From positions 17,160,257 through 17,224,256 of the forward strand of contig NC_135569.1 in assembly GCF_964340395.1 (NCBI RefSeq): a stretch of DNA of 64,000 nt, in the 5' to 3' direction. A program made the position numbers and the translations under genes. The DNA is from Glandiceps talaboti. Taxonomy: Eukaryota > Hemichordata > Enteropneusta > Spengelidae. This document shows positions 11,446 through 25,294 of the stretch, piece after piece. Numbering within the stretch: position 1 is the stretch's first letter; each line of letters starts with the position of its first letter. The notes under the pieces are model-generated. The model did not search any database and had not been told where the DNA came from. It worked only from the letters and a program-made list of their open reading frames with translations.

Positions 11446-12714
11446 TTCAGGGCTCCCACTATCCACTCACCAAATGTGAATAAAAATTCAAGCTGGTTAC
11501 AAAAAATTTGATTTTGCGAAACTTTTCTATTTTATTTATTTAATTCTTATTTAATTTAATTGCAAGTCCACTCTATAAGTTACAAAATCTGCCCGAGAAA
11601 AGAGGCCACCTTTCCAGTTACTCATGAAAATACAAGATTTGTCCACTTTTGAAAGGAGGTAAGCGGATATCACACAGTCAAAACAGACCATTTGTCTACA
11701 AATTTACTGTAGTGCTCATTTCTTTTTGCGATATGTAGATCAATTTGTTTAGCAGTTCTGATATTTCTGATAGCTTCATTAAAAGATGAAAAGTCATAGA
11801 CCATTTTTTTACAATCAACAACAAATGATTTAAAAGCAAAGAAATAGAAGTGTCACCCAAAAGAATTTGCTTTGCTGATGATTTTTGTGTGGCTTGCAAT
11901 GATCTCTCATTCACAACATAATGAAGCTATTCCAAATACACTTAACGTATTACACTCAACTAAAAGGTGTATTAAAGTTTCTTCTGATTGTCCACAAAAA
12001 AGTGCAAAGACTACTTTGTGTTCTACTAGGATTCATACTGTACAGTCTTCTGTTTGTATAAATTATATTATGTACTAATTTCCATTAAAAATCTTGTAGT
12101 TTCGAATCCAAAGACACTTTAAAAACTAACAAAAAATATCTCTGACCATTCTTCATTATTGATTGTAAACAATTGTGAAAAATAAAGTTTGCATTTTGGA
12201 GGTATAAAATACATGGATGATATGTGTTTCTTGATATCTTTGACCTTACAGCAAAGTAAATAACGAAACTTGTTTTTGAGAAAATCCAATTGGTAGTTCA
12301 GGCCTAACTAGTACTGTTTTACATGTTTTCCAGTGTGCTGGAATAGCATCAAGAATACCAATCCACAACATATAATGATTTAGGTTACATCCAAAATCCT
12401 TAAGGTCGGCTTGATTTTTAAATTTAGAGTCATTCCCAAATATGTCAGAAATGTCTATGATACCTTTTTATACAGATAAGCACTAAAAACTGATTTATTG
12501 TTGGCGACAATATTGACATTATTCCAAATTACCTGCTCAGCTGGGGAGGTGGAGGAAGAGGGGTTAATCTCTTGTCAACATATTAAAATACTTCTATAGA
12601 AATTTGGGAGCCAAACTGGTAAAAGTTTCACATTTCGATTTGGCGAAACTTTTGACAACACTATTTTTACTGTCATAATAGGGGCTATAAAAAGAAATAC
12701 CTCCAATGACATTG
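11446..12714. other. Intron 3 sequence, no gene recognised
   Basis: AT-rich sequence with short open frames only. No protein family match was seen on either strand. It ends where a copy of the TAGCACAACTG-TIR repeat family starts. Confidence 0.5.
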
Positions 12715-13562
12715 TAGCACAACTGTACAGTTTTAAAAATGTTTATCCATATGCTAGTCCATGTTAACAATAGGTTTTCATTTGTTGAATGACTATCCAG
12801 TTGCCTATCGAACCATGTTGCTATCTTTACGATATACACTATCATTTGGCTGCTGCTATGGGCGTGGTCATGTTAGTTAGATATATGTATACTTGCATAC
12901 ATTTTTGTATATTTTTATTCACTTGTGTATGCATTCCTGATATCATCTTTGCAATATACATGATCATTTGGATGTTGCTATGGGCATGGTCTTGTTGCTA
13001 AGCATATTTGCATACATTTTTAAATGTTCATTCATTTGTCTATTAATCTTCACAATATATGTGATCATTTGGCTGTTGCTATGGGCTTGGTCACACATTT
13101 GCATGCATTTGTTTAATGTTTATTCATTTGTCTATTAATCCCCACTGTTATCTTTGCAATATATGTGATCATTTGGCTGTTGCTATGGGCGTGGTCTTGT
13201 TGCTAGGCACATTTGCATACATTTTTTTGAATGTTTATTCAATTGTCTATTAATCCCTAAATGCATTCCCATTAAATTTCAGCCCAATCTGCTCAGTGGT
13301 TTTGGAATTATAGATTTTTGACCAAAAAGACACATTTTAGCCCTAATTTGCATATCACTGATGGGACCATCATATCATGAACAATTCTTAGTAAAATCTT
13401 ACAATTCTTTGTAAAATCACCCTGAACAATGTTTCACCCAAATTTGAGTTTAAGTTTTTTGACCAAAACTTATGGTAAGATCATTTTGATTTGAACAATT
13501 TTCCAACTAGACACCCAAGACACATCATGGCAATCAGTCCAGTGGTTTTTAACTTTAAGTTG

Positions 13563-13601
<39 letters not shown>

Positions 13602-13674
13602 CCAAACAGGCAGACAGACAGACACTTAGCGATGCCTGCATATAGCACTACTGAACCTTACCTGATCAGTTGTA
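12715..13674 (+). mobile_element. Dispersed TIR repeat family, copy A
   Basis: Starts TAGCACAACTGTACAG and ends near a decayed TGATCAGTTGTATAC. Inside are several ~105-120 bp tandem units with the core TTGCTATGGGCGTGGTC (around 12852, 12974, 13076, 13181), then a conserved 3' section with TTTGCATATCACT, a (CA)n tract at about 13565-13601, a CAGACAGACA tract and GCACTACTGAACCT. Further copies are at 30206-31199, 31262-32637 and 32847-38873, and a partial one is at 46262-47085. No transposase frame, so non-autonomous. The superfamily is not assigned. Confidence 0.75.
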
Positions 13675-15606
13675 TACTTTCTTCCAGTAACAACATTGTC
13701 AACTTAAATTGTATGGGAACCAGTGTGTGAACTTAAGGGAAAATGACTACTGGTCATAAGGACCGACATGTAGCAAATGCTGCTGGTCCTTAAGGGAAAC
13801 TGCTGGTCCATACTCAAATGCAGTTCATGTTCACGACCTGTATCTACACCCCCCCCCCCCCCCATTTACAGATTAAATGATTTTGAACTTTAATATGATA
13901 CAACATATCTTTAGATATAAAAGTAAAAGAAAGCACAACGAATTGTTCACTATCCACTATTATTTCATAAAATTTCCACTCACAGACTGAGTCAAAAAAT
14001 AACTTGGATGTAAATTTTGGATTCACAACCAAGTAATTTTTGACTCTGAGAGTAGAGATTTTCATTTGTAACTATGAACCCAGAGACTATGAATATTCAT
14101 TCTCGCATAATCTGTTCCTATAGACTATAGTGGTCTGAGACTGAATGTATTCATTCCACCATAGAAATACATATCCATAGATTGTAGATAATATGGTGAA
14201 TGAATCAATAAATCTACATTATCTGCAATCTCTAAGAGATCACAGTCCTCTCCTTCCTCTCTGTACGATTCACTAAATTCTGAATCACATAATCCAAAGT
14301 CTGATTCATCGTCTGTGGCAACAGCTGATGTAGCTTTCCAACTCGAACGTAGACCCACAAATTCATCATAGCAGAAAGTTTTGTCGCATAACTATCCCTC
14401 TTGAAAACTGTGTATTTGCTTTATTTCAATTTCCATCCACACAGTGACACGGAGCAGTTTCGTCTTCCTTCAGTCTTTACAAATATGTCATGAAGCCCCC
14501 CCCCCCCCCCCCCAATAAAGCCCTACCCGTATACCCTACCGTGGTGTATTGAGTATCGTCTCTGACTGTTTGTGTCAGAAATCTGACCATGATGAAGAGA
14601 ACTATGGCTAAACATGTCTTACAATACGAGTTTTTTAGACGTGGGAACGTGATATGGTAACTGTACTGTAATGTGTCATCCACTATGTACCAGTGTTTGG
14701 CATGATGCAGTAATTTTCCAGATACAACAATGGCAACAAAAAATGCAACATTTCTAAATCTATACGTTGATTACAACATGATAGGACGTACATTATCGCA
14801 TCAAATTGAAAGCAATCAGACTACACATTTTTTTTACTGTTTTTACCAAAAAAAAACCTATCGTACTGAAGATATTTTACGAAGTGTACCTGCCTTCTTT
14901 ATTAGTTAAAACGCCATTTTCAGAGTAGTTTATATGTTTTCCGTCAGTTTGTTTTGATCATGGCCACAGACGGGGAACTCCGGTAAATTGATCGGGAAAC
15001 CCGCTAACATTTACCGGCTTTAATACCAGCCTTTAAAAAACAGTGTCTGTGTTGTCTTCTTCTTCGGAAGCTCATTGCCGCCTTCTAAATATCGCCACAT
15101 ACTTTATAAATGCAACGTGGGTCTGTCTCAAACACGTTAAAAGTTTCATACACTTCGAACAGTAAACTTTACGATATCATGGCGGAAAAAGACGTAAAAT
15201 GAGTCTGCATGTCTAAGACGTTCCGATTAGACAAGACAAAAATAATTAGAGAATTCAGCCAATCATGTGTTTGCTAACATAATTTCATAAAGTAAATGCT
15301 GCATGCTACGTCATATGTAGACATGATATCAACATTGACAACAACACGTAGCGAGCTAGCTCTGTGTCGCTTGACTTGAACGAGATGTCGAGAGTAAAAT
15401 AGGTAACACAAGATCAGATTCATGTAGGTGAAATTGGATATATCTTTGAATAAATGTTATTATTTACTCCAAATTTCAATCGGTCATAAGGACCGATACG
15501 TCGTTGTAATTCTGAAAAACTGTCGGTCCAAACGGAAATCTGTTGGTCTCGGGCCAAAGGACCGGCATTAATTTCGCACGCTGATGGGAACATGCATTTC
15601 CATGAG
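13675..15606. other. Intron 3 sequence before the 24-bp array
   Basis: No host exon recognised. It holds C-runs near 13849 and at 14496-14513, and two related stretches with GGTCATAAGGACCG (about 13752 and 15482). A minus-strand acidic open frame at 14125-14358 has no recognised family. The array starts at 15607. Confidence 0.5.
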
Positions 15607-18600
15607 CTCACCGCACTCATATTGAACAGTCTCACCGCACTCATATTGAACTGTCTCACCGCATTCATATTGAACAGTCTCACCCCACTCATATTGAACA
15701 GTCTCACCGCACTCATATTGAACAGTCTCACCGCACTCATATTGAACAGTCTCACCCCACTCATATTGAACAGTCTCACCACACTCATATTGAACAGTCT
15801 CACTGCATTCATATTGAACAGTCTCACCCCACTCATATTGAACAGTCTCACCGCACTCATATTGAACAGTCTCACCCCACTCATATTGAACAGTCTCACC
15901 CCACTCATATTGAACAGGCTCACCCCACTCATATTGAACAGTCTCACCGCACTCATATTGAACAGTCTCACCCCACTCATATTGAACAGTCTCACCCCAC
16001 TCATATTGAACAGTCTCACCCCACTCATATTGAACAGGCTCACCCCACTCATATTGAACAGTCTCACCCCACTCATATTGAACAGTCTCACTGCATTCAT
16101 ATTGAACAGTCTCACCCCACTCATATTGAACAGTCTCACTGCACTCATATTGAACAGTCTCACTGCACTCATATTGAACAGTCTCACTGCACTCATATTG
16201 AACAGTCTCACTGCATTCATATTGAACAGTCTCACCCCACTCATATTGAACAGTCTCACCCCACTCATATTGAACAGTCTCACCCCACTCATATTGAACA
16301 GTCTCACCCCACTCATATTGAACAGTCTCACCCCACTCATATTGAACAGTCTCACCCCACTCATATTGAAGTCTCACTGCACTCATATTGAACAGTCTCA
16401 CTGCATTCATATTGAACAGTCTCACTGCATTCATATTGAACAGTCTCACCCCACTCATATTGAACAGTCTCACCCCACTCATATTGAACAGTCTCACCCC
16501 ACTCATATTGAACAGTCTCACCCCACTCATATTGAACAGTCTCACCCCACTCATATTGAAGTCTCACTGCACTCATATTGAACAGTCTCACTGCATTCAT
16601 ATTGAACAGTCTCACCCCACTCATATTGAACAGTCTCACCCCACTCATATTGAACAGTCTCACCGCACTCATATTGAACAGTCTCACTGCATTCATATTG
16701 AACAGTCTCACCCCACTCATATTGAACAGTCTCACCCCACTCATATTGAACAGTCTCACCGCACTCATATTGAACAGTCTCACTGCATTCATATTGAACA
16801 GTCTCACCGCACTCATATTGAACAGTCTCACCGCATTCATATTGAACAGTCTCACCCCACTCATATTGAACAGTCTCACCGCACTCATATTGAACAGTCT
16901 CACTGCATTCATATTGAACAGTCTCACCGCACTCATATTGAACAGTCTCACTGCATTCATATTGAACAGTCTCACCCCACTCATATTGAACAGTCTCACC
17001 GCACTCATATTGAACAGTCTCACCGCACTCATATTGAACAGTCTCACCCCACTCATATTGAACAGGCTCACCCCACTCATATTGAACAGTCTCACCCCAC
17101 TCATATTGAACAGTCTCACCCCACTCATATTGAACAGTCTCACCGCACTCATATTGAACAGTCTCACCCCACTCATATTGAACAGGCTCACCCCACTCAT
17201 ATTGAACAGTCTCACCCCACTCATATTGAACAGTCTCACCCCACTCATATTGAACAGTCTCACTGCATTCATATTGAACAGTCTCACTGCACTCATATTG
17301 AACAGTCTCACTGCATTCATATTGAACAGTCTCACCCCACTCATATTGAAGTCTCACTGCACTCATATTGAACAGTCTCACCCCACTCATATTGAACAGT
17401 CTCACTGCATTCATATTGAACAGTCTCACCCCACTCATATTGAAGTCTCACTGCACTCATATTGAACAGTCTCACCGCACTCATATTGAACAGTCTCACT
17501 GCATTCATATTGAACAGTCTCACCCCACTCATATTGAACAGTCTCACTGCACTCATATTGAACAGTCTCACCCCACTCATATTGAACAGTCTCACTGCAT
17601 TCATATTGAACAGTCTCACCCCACTCATATTGAACAGTCTCACTGCATTCATATTGAAGTCTCACTGCACTCATATTGAAGTCTCACTGCACTCATATTG
17701 AACAGTCTCACTGCACTCATATTGAACAGTCTCACCCCACTCATATTGAACAGTCTCACTGCATTCATATTGAACAGTCTCACCCCACTCATATTGAACA
17801 GTCTCACTGCATTCATATTGAAGTCTCACTGCACTCATATTGAAGTCTCACTGCACTCATATTGAACAGTCTCACTGCACTCATATTGAACAGTCTCACT
17901 GCACTCATATTGAACAGTCTCAATGCACTCATATTGAACAGTCTCACCCCACTCATATTGAACAGTCTCACTGCACTCATATTGAACAGTCTCACTGCAC
18001 TCATATTGAACAGTCTCACCGCACTCATATTGAACAGTCTCACTGCACTCATATTGAACAGTCTCACCCCACTCATATTGAACAGTCTCACCCCACTCAT
18101 ATTGAACAGTCTCACCCCACTCATATTGAACAGTCTCACCGCACTCATATTGAACAGTCTCACCCCACTCATATTGAACAGTCTCACTGCACTCATATTG
18201 AACAGTCTCACTGCACTCATATTGAACAGTCTCACTGCACTCATATTGAACAGTCTCACCGCACTCATATTGAACAGTCTCACCCCACTCATATTGAACA
18301 GTCTCACTGCACTCATATTGAACAGTCTCACTGCACTCATATTGAACAGTCTCACTGCACTCATATTGAACAGTCTCACTGCATTCATATTGAACAGTCT
18401 CACTGCATTCATATTGAACAGTCTCACCCCACTCATATTGAACAGTCTCACCGCACTCATATTGAACAGTCTCATCCCACTCATATTGAATAGTCTCATC
18501 CCACTCATATTGAACAGTCTCACTGCACTCATATTGAACAGTCTCACCCCACTCATATTGAATAGTCTCACCCCACTCATATTGAACAGTCTCACTGCAC

Positions 18601-21389
18601 TCATATTGAACAGTCTCACTGCATTCATATTGAACAGTCTCAATGCACTCATATTGAACAGTCTCACCGCACTCATATTGAACAGTCTCACCCCACTCAT
18701 ATTGAACAGTCTCACTGCACTCATATTGAACAGTCTCATCCCACTCATATTGAACAGTCTCATCCCACTCATATTGAACAGTCTCACTGCACTCATATTG
18801 AACAGTCTCATCCCACTCATATTGAACAGTCTCACCGCACTCATATTGAACAGTCTCAATGCATTCATATTGAACAGTCTCACCCCACTCATATTGAACA
18901 GTCTCACCCCACTCATATTGAACAGTCTCACCCCACTCATATTGAACAGTCTCACCCCACTCATATTGAACAGTCTCACCCCACTCATATTGAACAGTCT
19001 CACCCCACTCATATTGAACAGTCTCACCCCACTCATATTGAACAGTCTCACTGCACTCATATTGAACAGTCTCACCCCACTCATATTGAACAGTCTCACC
19101 CCACTCATATTGAACAGTCTCACCCCACTCATATTGAACAGTCTCAATGCACTCATATTGAACAGTCTCACTGCATTCATATTGAACAGTCTCACCCCAC
19201 TCATATTGAACAGTCTCACCCCACTCATATTGAACAGTGTCACCCCACTCATATTGAACAGTCTCACCGCACTCATATTGAACAGTCTCACCCCACTCAT
19301 ATTGAACAGTCTCACCGCACTCATATTGAACAGTCTCAATGCATTCATATTGAACAGTCTCACTGCATTCATATTGAACAGTCTCACTGCATTCATATTG
19401 AACAGTCTCACTGCATTCATATTGAACAGTCTCACTGCATTCATATTGAACAGTCTCACTGCATTCATATTGAACAGTCTCACCGCACTCATATTGAAAA
19501 GTCTCACTGCATTCATATTGAACAGTCTCAATGCATTCATATTGAACAGTCTCATCCCACTCATATTGAACAGTCTCACCGCACTCATATTGAACAGTCT
19601 CACCCCACTCATATTGAAGTCTCACCCCACTCATATTGAACAGGCTCACCCCACTCATATTGAACAGTCTCACCCCACTCATATTGAACAGTCTCACCCC
19701 ACTCATATTGAACAGTCTCACCCCACTCATATTGAACAGTCTCACCCCACTCATATTGAACAGTCTCACCCCACTCATATTGAACAGTGTCACTGCACTC
19801 ATATTGAACAGTCTCACCCCACTCATATTGAACAGTCTCACTGCACTCATATTGAACAGTCTCACCCCACTCATATTGAACAGTCTCAACCCACTCATAT
19901 TGAATAGTCTCAATGCATTCATATTGAACAGTCTCACCCCACTCATATTGAACAGTGTCACCCCACTCATATTGAACAGTCTCACCCCACTCATTTTGAA
20001 TAGTGTCACTGCACTCATATTGAACAGTCTCACCCCACTCATATTGAACAGTGTCACTGCACTCATATTGAACAGTCTCACCCCACTCATATTGAACAGT
20101 CTCAACCCACTCATATTGAATAGTCTCAATGCATTCATATTGAACAGTCTCACCCCACTCATATTGAACAGTGTCACCCCACTCATATTGAACAGTCTCA
20201 TCCCACTCATATTGAACAGTGTCACCCCACTCATATTGAACTGTCTCACCCCACTCATATTGAACAGTCTCACCCCACTCATATTGAACAGTCTCACCCC
20301 ACTCATATTGAACTGTCTCACCCCACTCATATTGAACAGTCTCACCCCACTCATATTGAACAGTCTCACCCCACTCATATTGAACAGTCTCACCCCACTC
20401 ATATTGAACAGTCTCACCCCACTCATATTGAACAGTCTCACTGCACTCATATTGAACAGTCTCACTGCACTCATATTGAACAGTCTCACCCCACTCATAT
20501 TGAACTGTCTCACCCCACTCATATTGAACAGTCTCACTGCACTCATATTGAACAGTCTCACCCCACTCATATTGAACTGTCTCACCCCACTCATATTGAA
20601 CAGTCTCACCGCACTCATATTGAACAGTCTCACCCCACTCATATTGAACAGTCTCACTGCACTCATATTGAACAGTCTCACTGCACTCATATTGAACAGT
20701 CTCACCCCACTCATATTGAACAGTCTCACCGCACTCATATTGAACAGTCTCATCCCACTCATATTGAACAGTCTCACTGCACTCATATTGAACAGTCTCA
20801 CCGCACTCATATTGAACAGTCTCACCCCACTCATATTGAACAGTCTCACCCCACTCATATTGAACAGTCTCACTGCACTCATATTGAACAGTCTCACCCC
20901 ACTCATATTGAACAGTCTCACCCCACTCATATTGAATAGTCTCACCCCACTCATATTGAACAGTCTCACTGCATTCATATTGAACAGTCTCACCCCACTC
21001 ATATTGAACAGTCTCACCCCACTCATATTGAACAGTCTCACCCCACTCATATTGAACAGTCTCACCGCACTCATATTGAACAGTCTCACCCCACTCATAT
21101 TGAACAGTCTCACTGCACTCATATTGAACAGTCTCACTGCACTCATATTGAACAGTCTCACTGCACTCATATTGAACAGTCTCACTGCACTCATATTGAA
21201 CAGTCTCACTGCATTCATATTGAACAGTCTCACTGCACTCATATTGAACAGTCTCACCCCACTCATATTGAAGTCTCACTGCACTCATATTGAACAGTCT
21301 CACTGCATTCATATTGAACAGTCTCACCGCACTCATATTGAACAGTCTCACCCCACTCATATTGAACAGTCTCACCCCACTCATATTGA
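15607..21389. repeat. 24-bp minisatellite array 1, about 241 copies
   Basis: Unit in plus orientation: CTCACCCCACTCATATTGAA followed by CAGT. Three positions vary in a set manner: the common types read CC-C, CG-C, TG-C and TG-T at the sites CTCAC[C/T][C/G]CA[C/T]TC. A few units start CTCAA or CTCATCCC. Twelve units across both arrays lack CA and are 22 bp long (e.g. near 16369, 16560, 17350, 17444, 17820, 21270). Since 24 is a multiple of three, two frames per strand stay open, producing long spurious frames that read MSGVRLFN, YEWGETVQ, LNSLTPLI or HIEQSHPT repeats. Intron 3 of WDR33. Confidence 0.98.
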
Positions 21390-24300
21390 CCGATCGCCGA
21401 GATTGATTGACAGATTCCATTGACCAATCAAAGAGCGTAATTCCGCCATGTGCACTTGCCTACGACAACCAAAGCAATCTGTCGTAGTTTCTCAGCGTGT
21501 ATTGAATGCAAGGGCCTTGACCTTACGATCGGTTCTCGTATATAATATTTGCTTACAAACATTAAAATTATCGTGAAATACTAGTCATGGGATCGGTAAA
21601 ATATCAATGATCACTATCCCGAAGGATAGAGAGGTTGAATCTTATTTTTACAGTTTCTGAAGCCGAAAAAATATCGACAATGTTGACCTACACGATCAAG
21701 AAGATGGGCCGCCATTACGGCAATTTACGCGCATTTGTTCTGAGGTATGTATGTTGATATTACTGTGAGTCAAACTATTCCATCGATCTATTAATTAAAT
21801 TAGATTTTTTCAGCCCAAAATTGCCTATGATTAGTGCTTTATCTTGTCGGTCATGGTGGCGGCCAAATTAAATGTTGGCTATACCGCATACGTATTGCCG
21901 TAGTTTCTGGTGTACAGACGTGCAATGTCATGGTGTCATACGCATACGCAGTTATTGGCGGTGTACCCCGTGCTTTCTGTGTGCCAAATTTTATACTCAA
22001 CTAAAGACATCTAATGCTAAACATTCCTCTCTCAAGTTTGGCCCGCATAAATCCATTGTCGACAGTGAAACTTGTATTTCTGAGTACGAGTGCATGCAGT
22101 GAATGGTTCGGCCTGTGTTTGAACCGTACTACATCCATGGTTTGACAGGCAAACACGAGTCAATGTAAATGTGCAGGGACATAGTTTGGTAACATCAATG
22201 AACACCATTTCTTCATTTTGTATACTGGCCTTCCCGTAATATCGGTATATTGCCCTTTGAAAGAAAGTCGTCATTTCAATTTGTGACCTTTTGACGGGAT
22301 TGACACACTGGGTGACCTGTATGTTTTTATTTATTGTTTATATTTTATATTCATTACTCACCATTATGTACTCTTTGGTTTCAGGGATCATACGATCAAT
22401 AACTGAATTTTTATCATAATGTGATATATCTTAATGGTGAAAGTATATGTAATATTGTTGGGCCTACATAGGCTATATATGCATTTTAGTAACTACCATT
22501 TTTTTTACTTTTGACTGTTTTTATAGTCCCTTTGACAAAGAAGTTATCAAATTTCTTTTAGATGGAATAAGAGGTATTTTATCTCTAGGTGTATTTCCTG
22601 TTTGCTTTAGTGAATTTAGATACAAAACAAAAATGTCAAGCAACAAGATTGCAATTAGATATCATTATCAGAATTTGTAAATACCACTGACATGGCTCAA
22701 AATCAAAGTTAAATTGTTGAAATATTTTACATCACTACTTGTGCATCTGATCCATTTCATTTTCAGTAAATTTTTTATTGAAATAATAAAAGTAAGAAAT
22801 ATCTTCTGCAAGAGCAACCCCCAAAATATATGAATAAACAAATGTAAGTAAATAATAAACAAAAAACAAAGATGATTTGTACATGGGGAAAGCATTTATA
22901 CTTGTACAGTAGTGGCCTATTTTAATTTGTACAACTGGTACCTTATTTCTCATTTAGCGTAATAATTTAGTCATGTAAAAGTAAGGTGACCTTTATCAGA
23001 AATTAAAGTGAAAAGAATGTTTTTATATAGTGAAACAACATTACTACATTTGTTTCTATATAACCCTTTGTAGTATCAGTTTAAAAGCAATATCATGTCA
23101 AAACAAATGAAAAATGGTACTTCATTCAGATTGTCAGGAAATTTTATTACAAGTAATTAATTTATACTCGTGTGTCATGCATCATAGACGTAATGTATAT
23201 CTCACTGTTGTGACACTATGAAATGTTGAAAATAAAAAAGAACGATTGTTTTCAATATTTTCAGAAGACTTAGTGTTCTAAGTTGATGCATATACATTTC
23301 CTTTATTCATATTCCTTTGATGACTTGTGTGTTGATAATTCATCTAACACCTAATGGTGACCTCAGCATAGCTACCCATTGCTGTCATAGCAACTTGACA
23401 ACAGTCAACACATATTTTTTAGCAACAACATCTCCACAAACAATGTTGCAGTCGATTGATGCCTTGAATATTAGATACAGAAGTTCTGCCTGTAAAATAA
23501 AACAAAAATATACATGAAACATGAATAATAATGTCATCTCCTTTCTTATAATTTCAGGAGTGGTTTCTAGTGGATGTTGGTTTGCAGAGTGATAAAGTAA
23601 CCACATGAAAATGTCTTAACATTTGAAATCCTCTGACTACGAATTAAAAAGGAGATCCTGTAGTGTCTCTGATTTAAAGTTAAGAATTTTGCAGCTGATG
23701 AATAACATGGCTTATGTATCAAAAATATTCTACAAGCTACATGCTCCTTTCATACTTTGCTACACCTTTTTTCATGACAATCAATAGTAATAATTCCTTT
23801 GAACTTTCTTTTCTGTTTATAAATATTACAAGACATTATCAAAGACAAACAAACATTGGACTTGTTATTGTCATTTTAAGATTTTGTATTTGGTGTTGGA
23901 TAATTAAATCACTTCATGAATTGTGAGTTTCAAGTTCTTTTCCTTGTGTAATAAATCAGAGATTGTAAAAAAAATGTCAATTACTATTGTGTAGTTGTAT
24001 GCAAACGAACTTTACAAATTCTATGGTCTAGGAATTTATTGTTTGCGTCTCTATATTTGCTATTTAAAAAAGAAAATCTGGGCTTCACTGGCTTCACAGT
24101 TCATATTGGTTCACTTTTGTCAGTGTGGGGTGTATTGCTTGTAAATGCCAGACAAAGAAATACCCATTCTTGGAGAGCTACGTATACAACTTGTTTAGTG
24201 CCACAAAGTTAACACTGACTAGGCAAGTTTGAAATAAATATACAAATAGAAAAAAATAAACATAAAATTAGGAAGTATTTGTTGATCAACTGGACTTCAG

Positions 24301-25294
24301 AAAGAAAATAACGTGTTTTTTTATTACCATAAGTTATTGTTATGATTAATCGATTATGATTATCAGAAATTGATACTCTGAGAGTATCTGACAGTAATAA
24401 TCTGCAAAATAACTGTACTGTTTGAGGTAAACTTAAACGAGTGTCTATTTTTTCAAGTCTAATATGTGTTTCTTTTTTTTCAATGTGCATTACTTGTGAA
24501 AGAAAAAGAATTTAGAATAGAAATGATATGGTACGTTGCAGTTGACTTACGTTGTCGTGTGCAGTGAATGATTAATTGATGGCGACCGTTATTTTAGAAA
24601 ACCGTTGAGTTTTGCACTTATAACGGTCGTCACGACTGACATTTAAAATTGTGAATTCAAGGGGTGGTGTGGTTTTTTTTTGCCTTCCCCAGTTTACCTA
24701 CTGTACACCTCTACACTGCACGTACGTACGTACATACGTCAACAAATTACACACCGTGCAGGCCAGGACGCTTTATTTCATTTTTTGATACATCGTATCC
24801 TGCAAGTCAAACAAGTGACCTCTCATACCGTAAAATGCTATAAATTGCGCTGTTTCTACTTTTTGCATTTATTTGTATTGATGGAATAGACGTGTGATTG
24901 GTATGTAATACCATTGAGGATACAAATCAAACCATTTTTTCGTCAATAACAAACTTGTTATTCATAATAATATTCTATATCGTAGCGATGCAACGGTGAA
25001 TCATATTAGTTTACTTCTCATCTGATGATTTATCACGGTCACCTAGTGGAATTTATTGTAAAACAAATAGTATTGCTATCAAAATGTGAAAATCAATGAA
25101 AACATCAGTGAAATAAATAAATACGTACCCAGTTGTACAGGAACGGGGACGGCTATGATGTAAAATCTTATTCAACATGCATCTGCCATGTGGTTTCTCA
25201 GACTTCGATAAAATTTGATGAACTGACACTACCCGAACTAAAATAAATTGTTTCCATCGATGTGTCGACCGTAGGAAAGCCTATGATACATCAT
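21390..25294. other. Unique sequence between the two 24-bp arrays
   Basis: 3.9 kb of AT-rich intron 3 sequence. No exon of WDR33 or of a second gene is recognised. A CGTACGTACGTACATACG stretch near 24720 is a short simple repeat. Confidence 0.55.

Noticed and set aside
14125-14358. Acidic minus-strand frame as a gene
   Set aside because: No family recognised, short, no splice partners, within WDR33 intron 3.
15420-21423. Many long open frames on both strands (up to 1143 codons)
   Set aside because: They are read-outs of a 24-bp tandem repeat whose length is a multiple of three; overlapping frames on both strands are equally open and 22-bp units shift between them.
21680-21748. Possible first exon (ATGTTGACC.. 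then GTATGT)
   Set aside because: A short frame with a donor-like site but no homology and no partner exon; cannot be told from chance.
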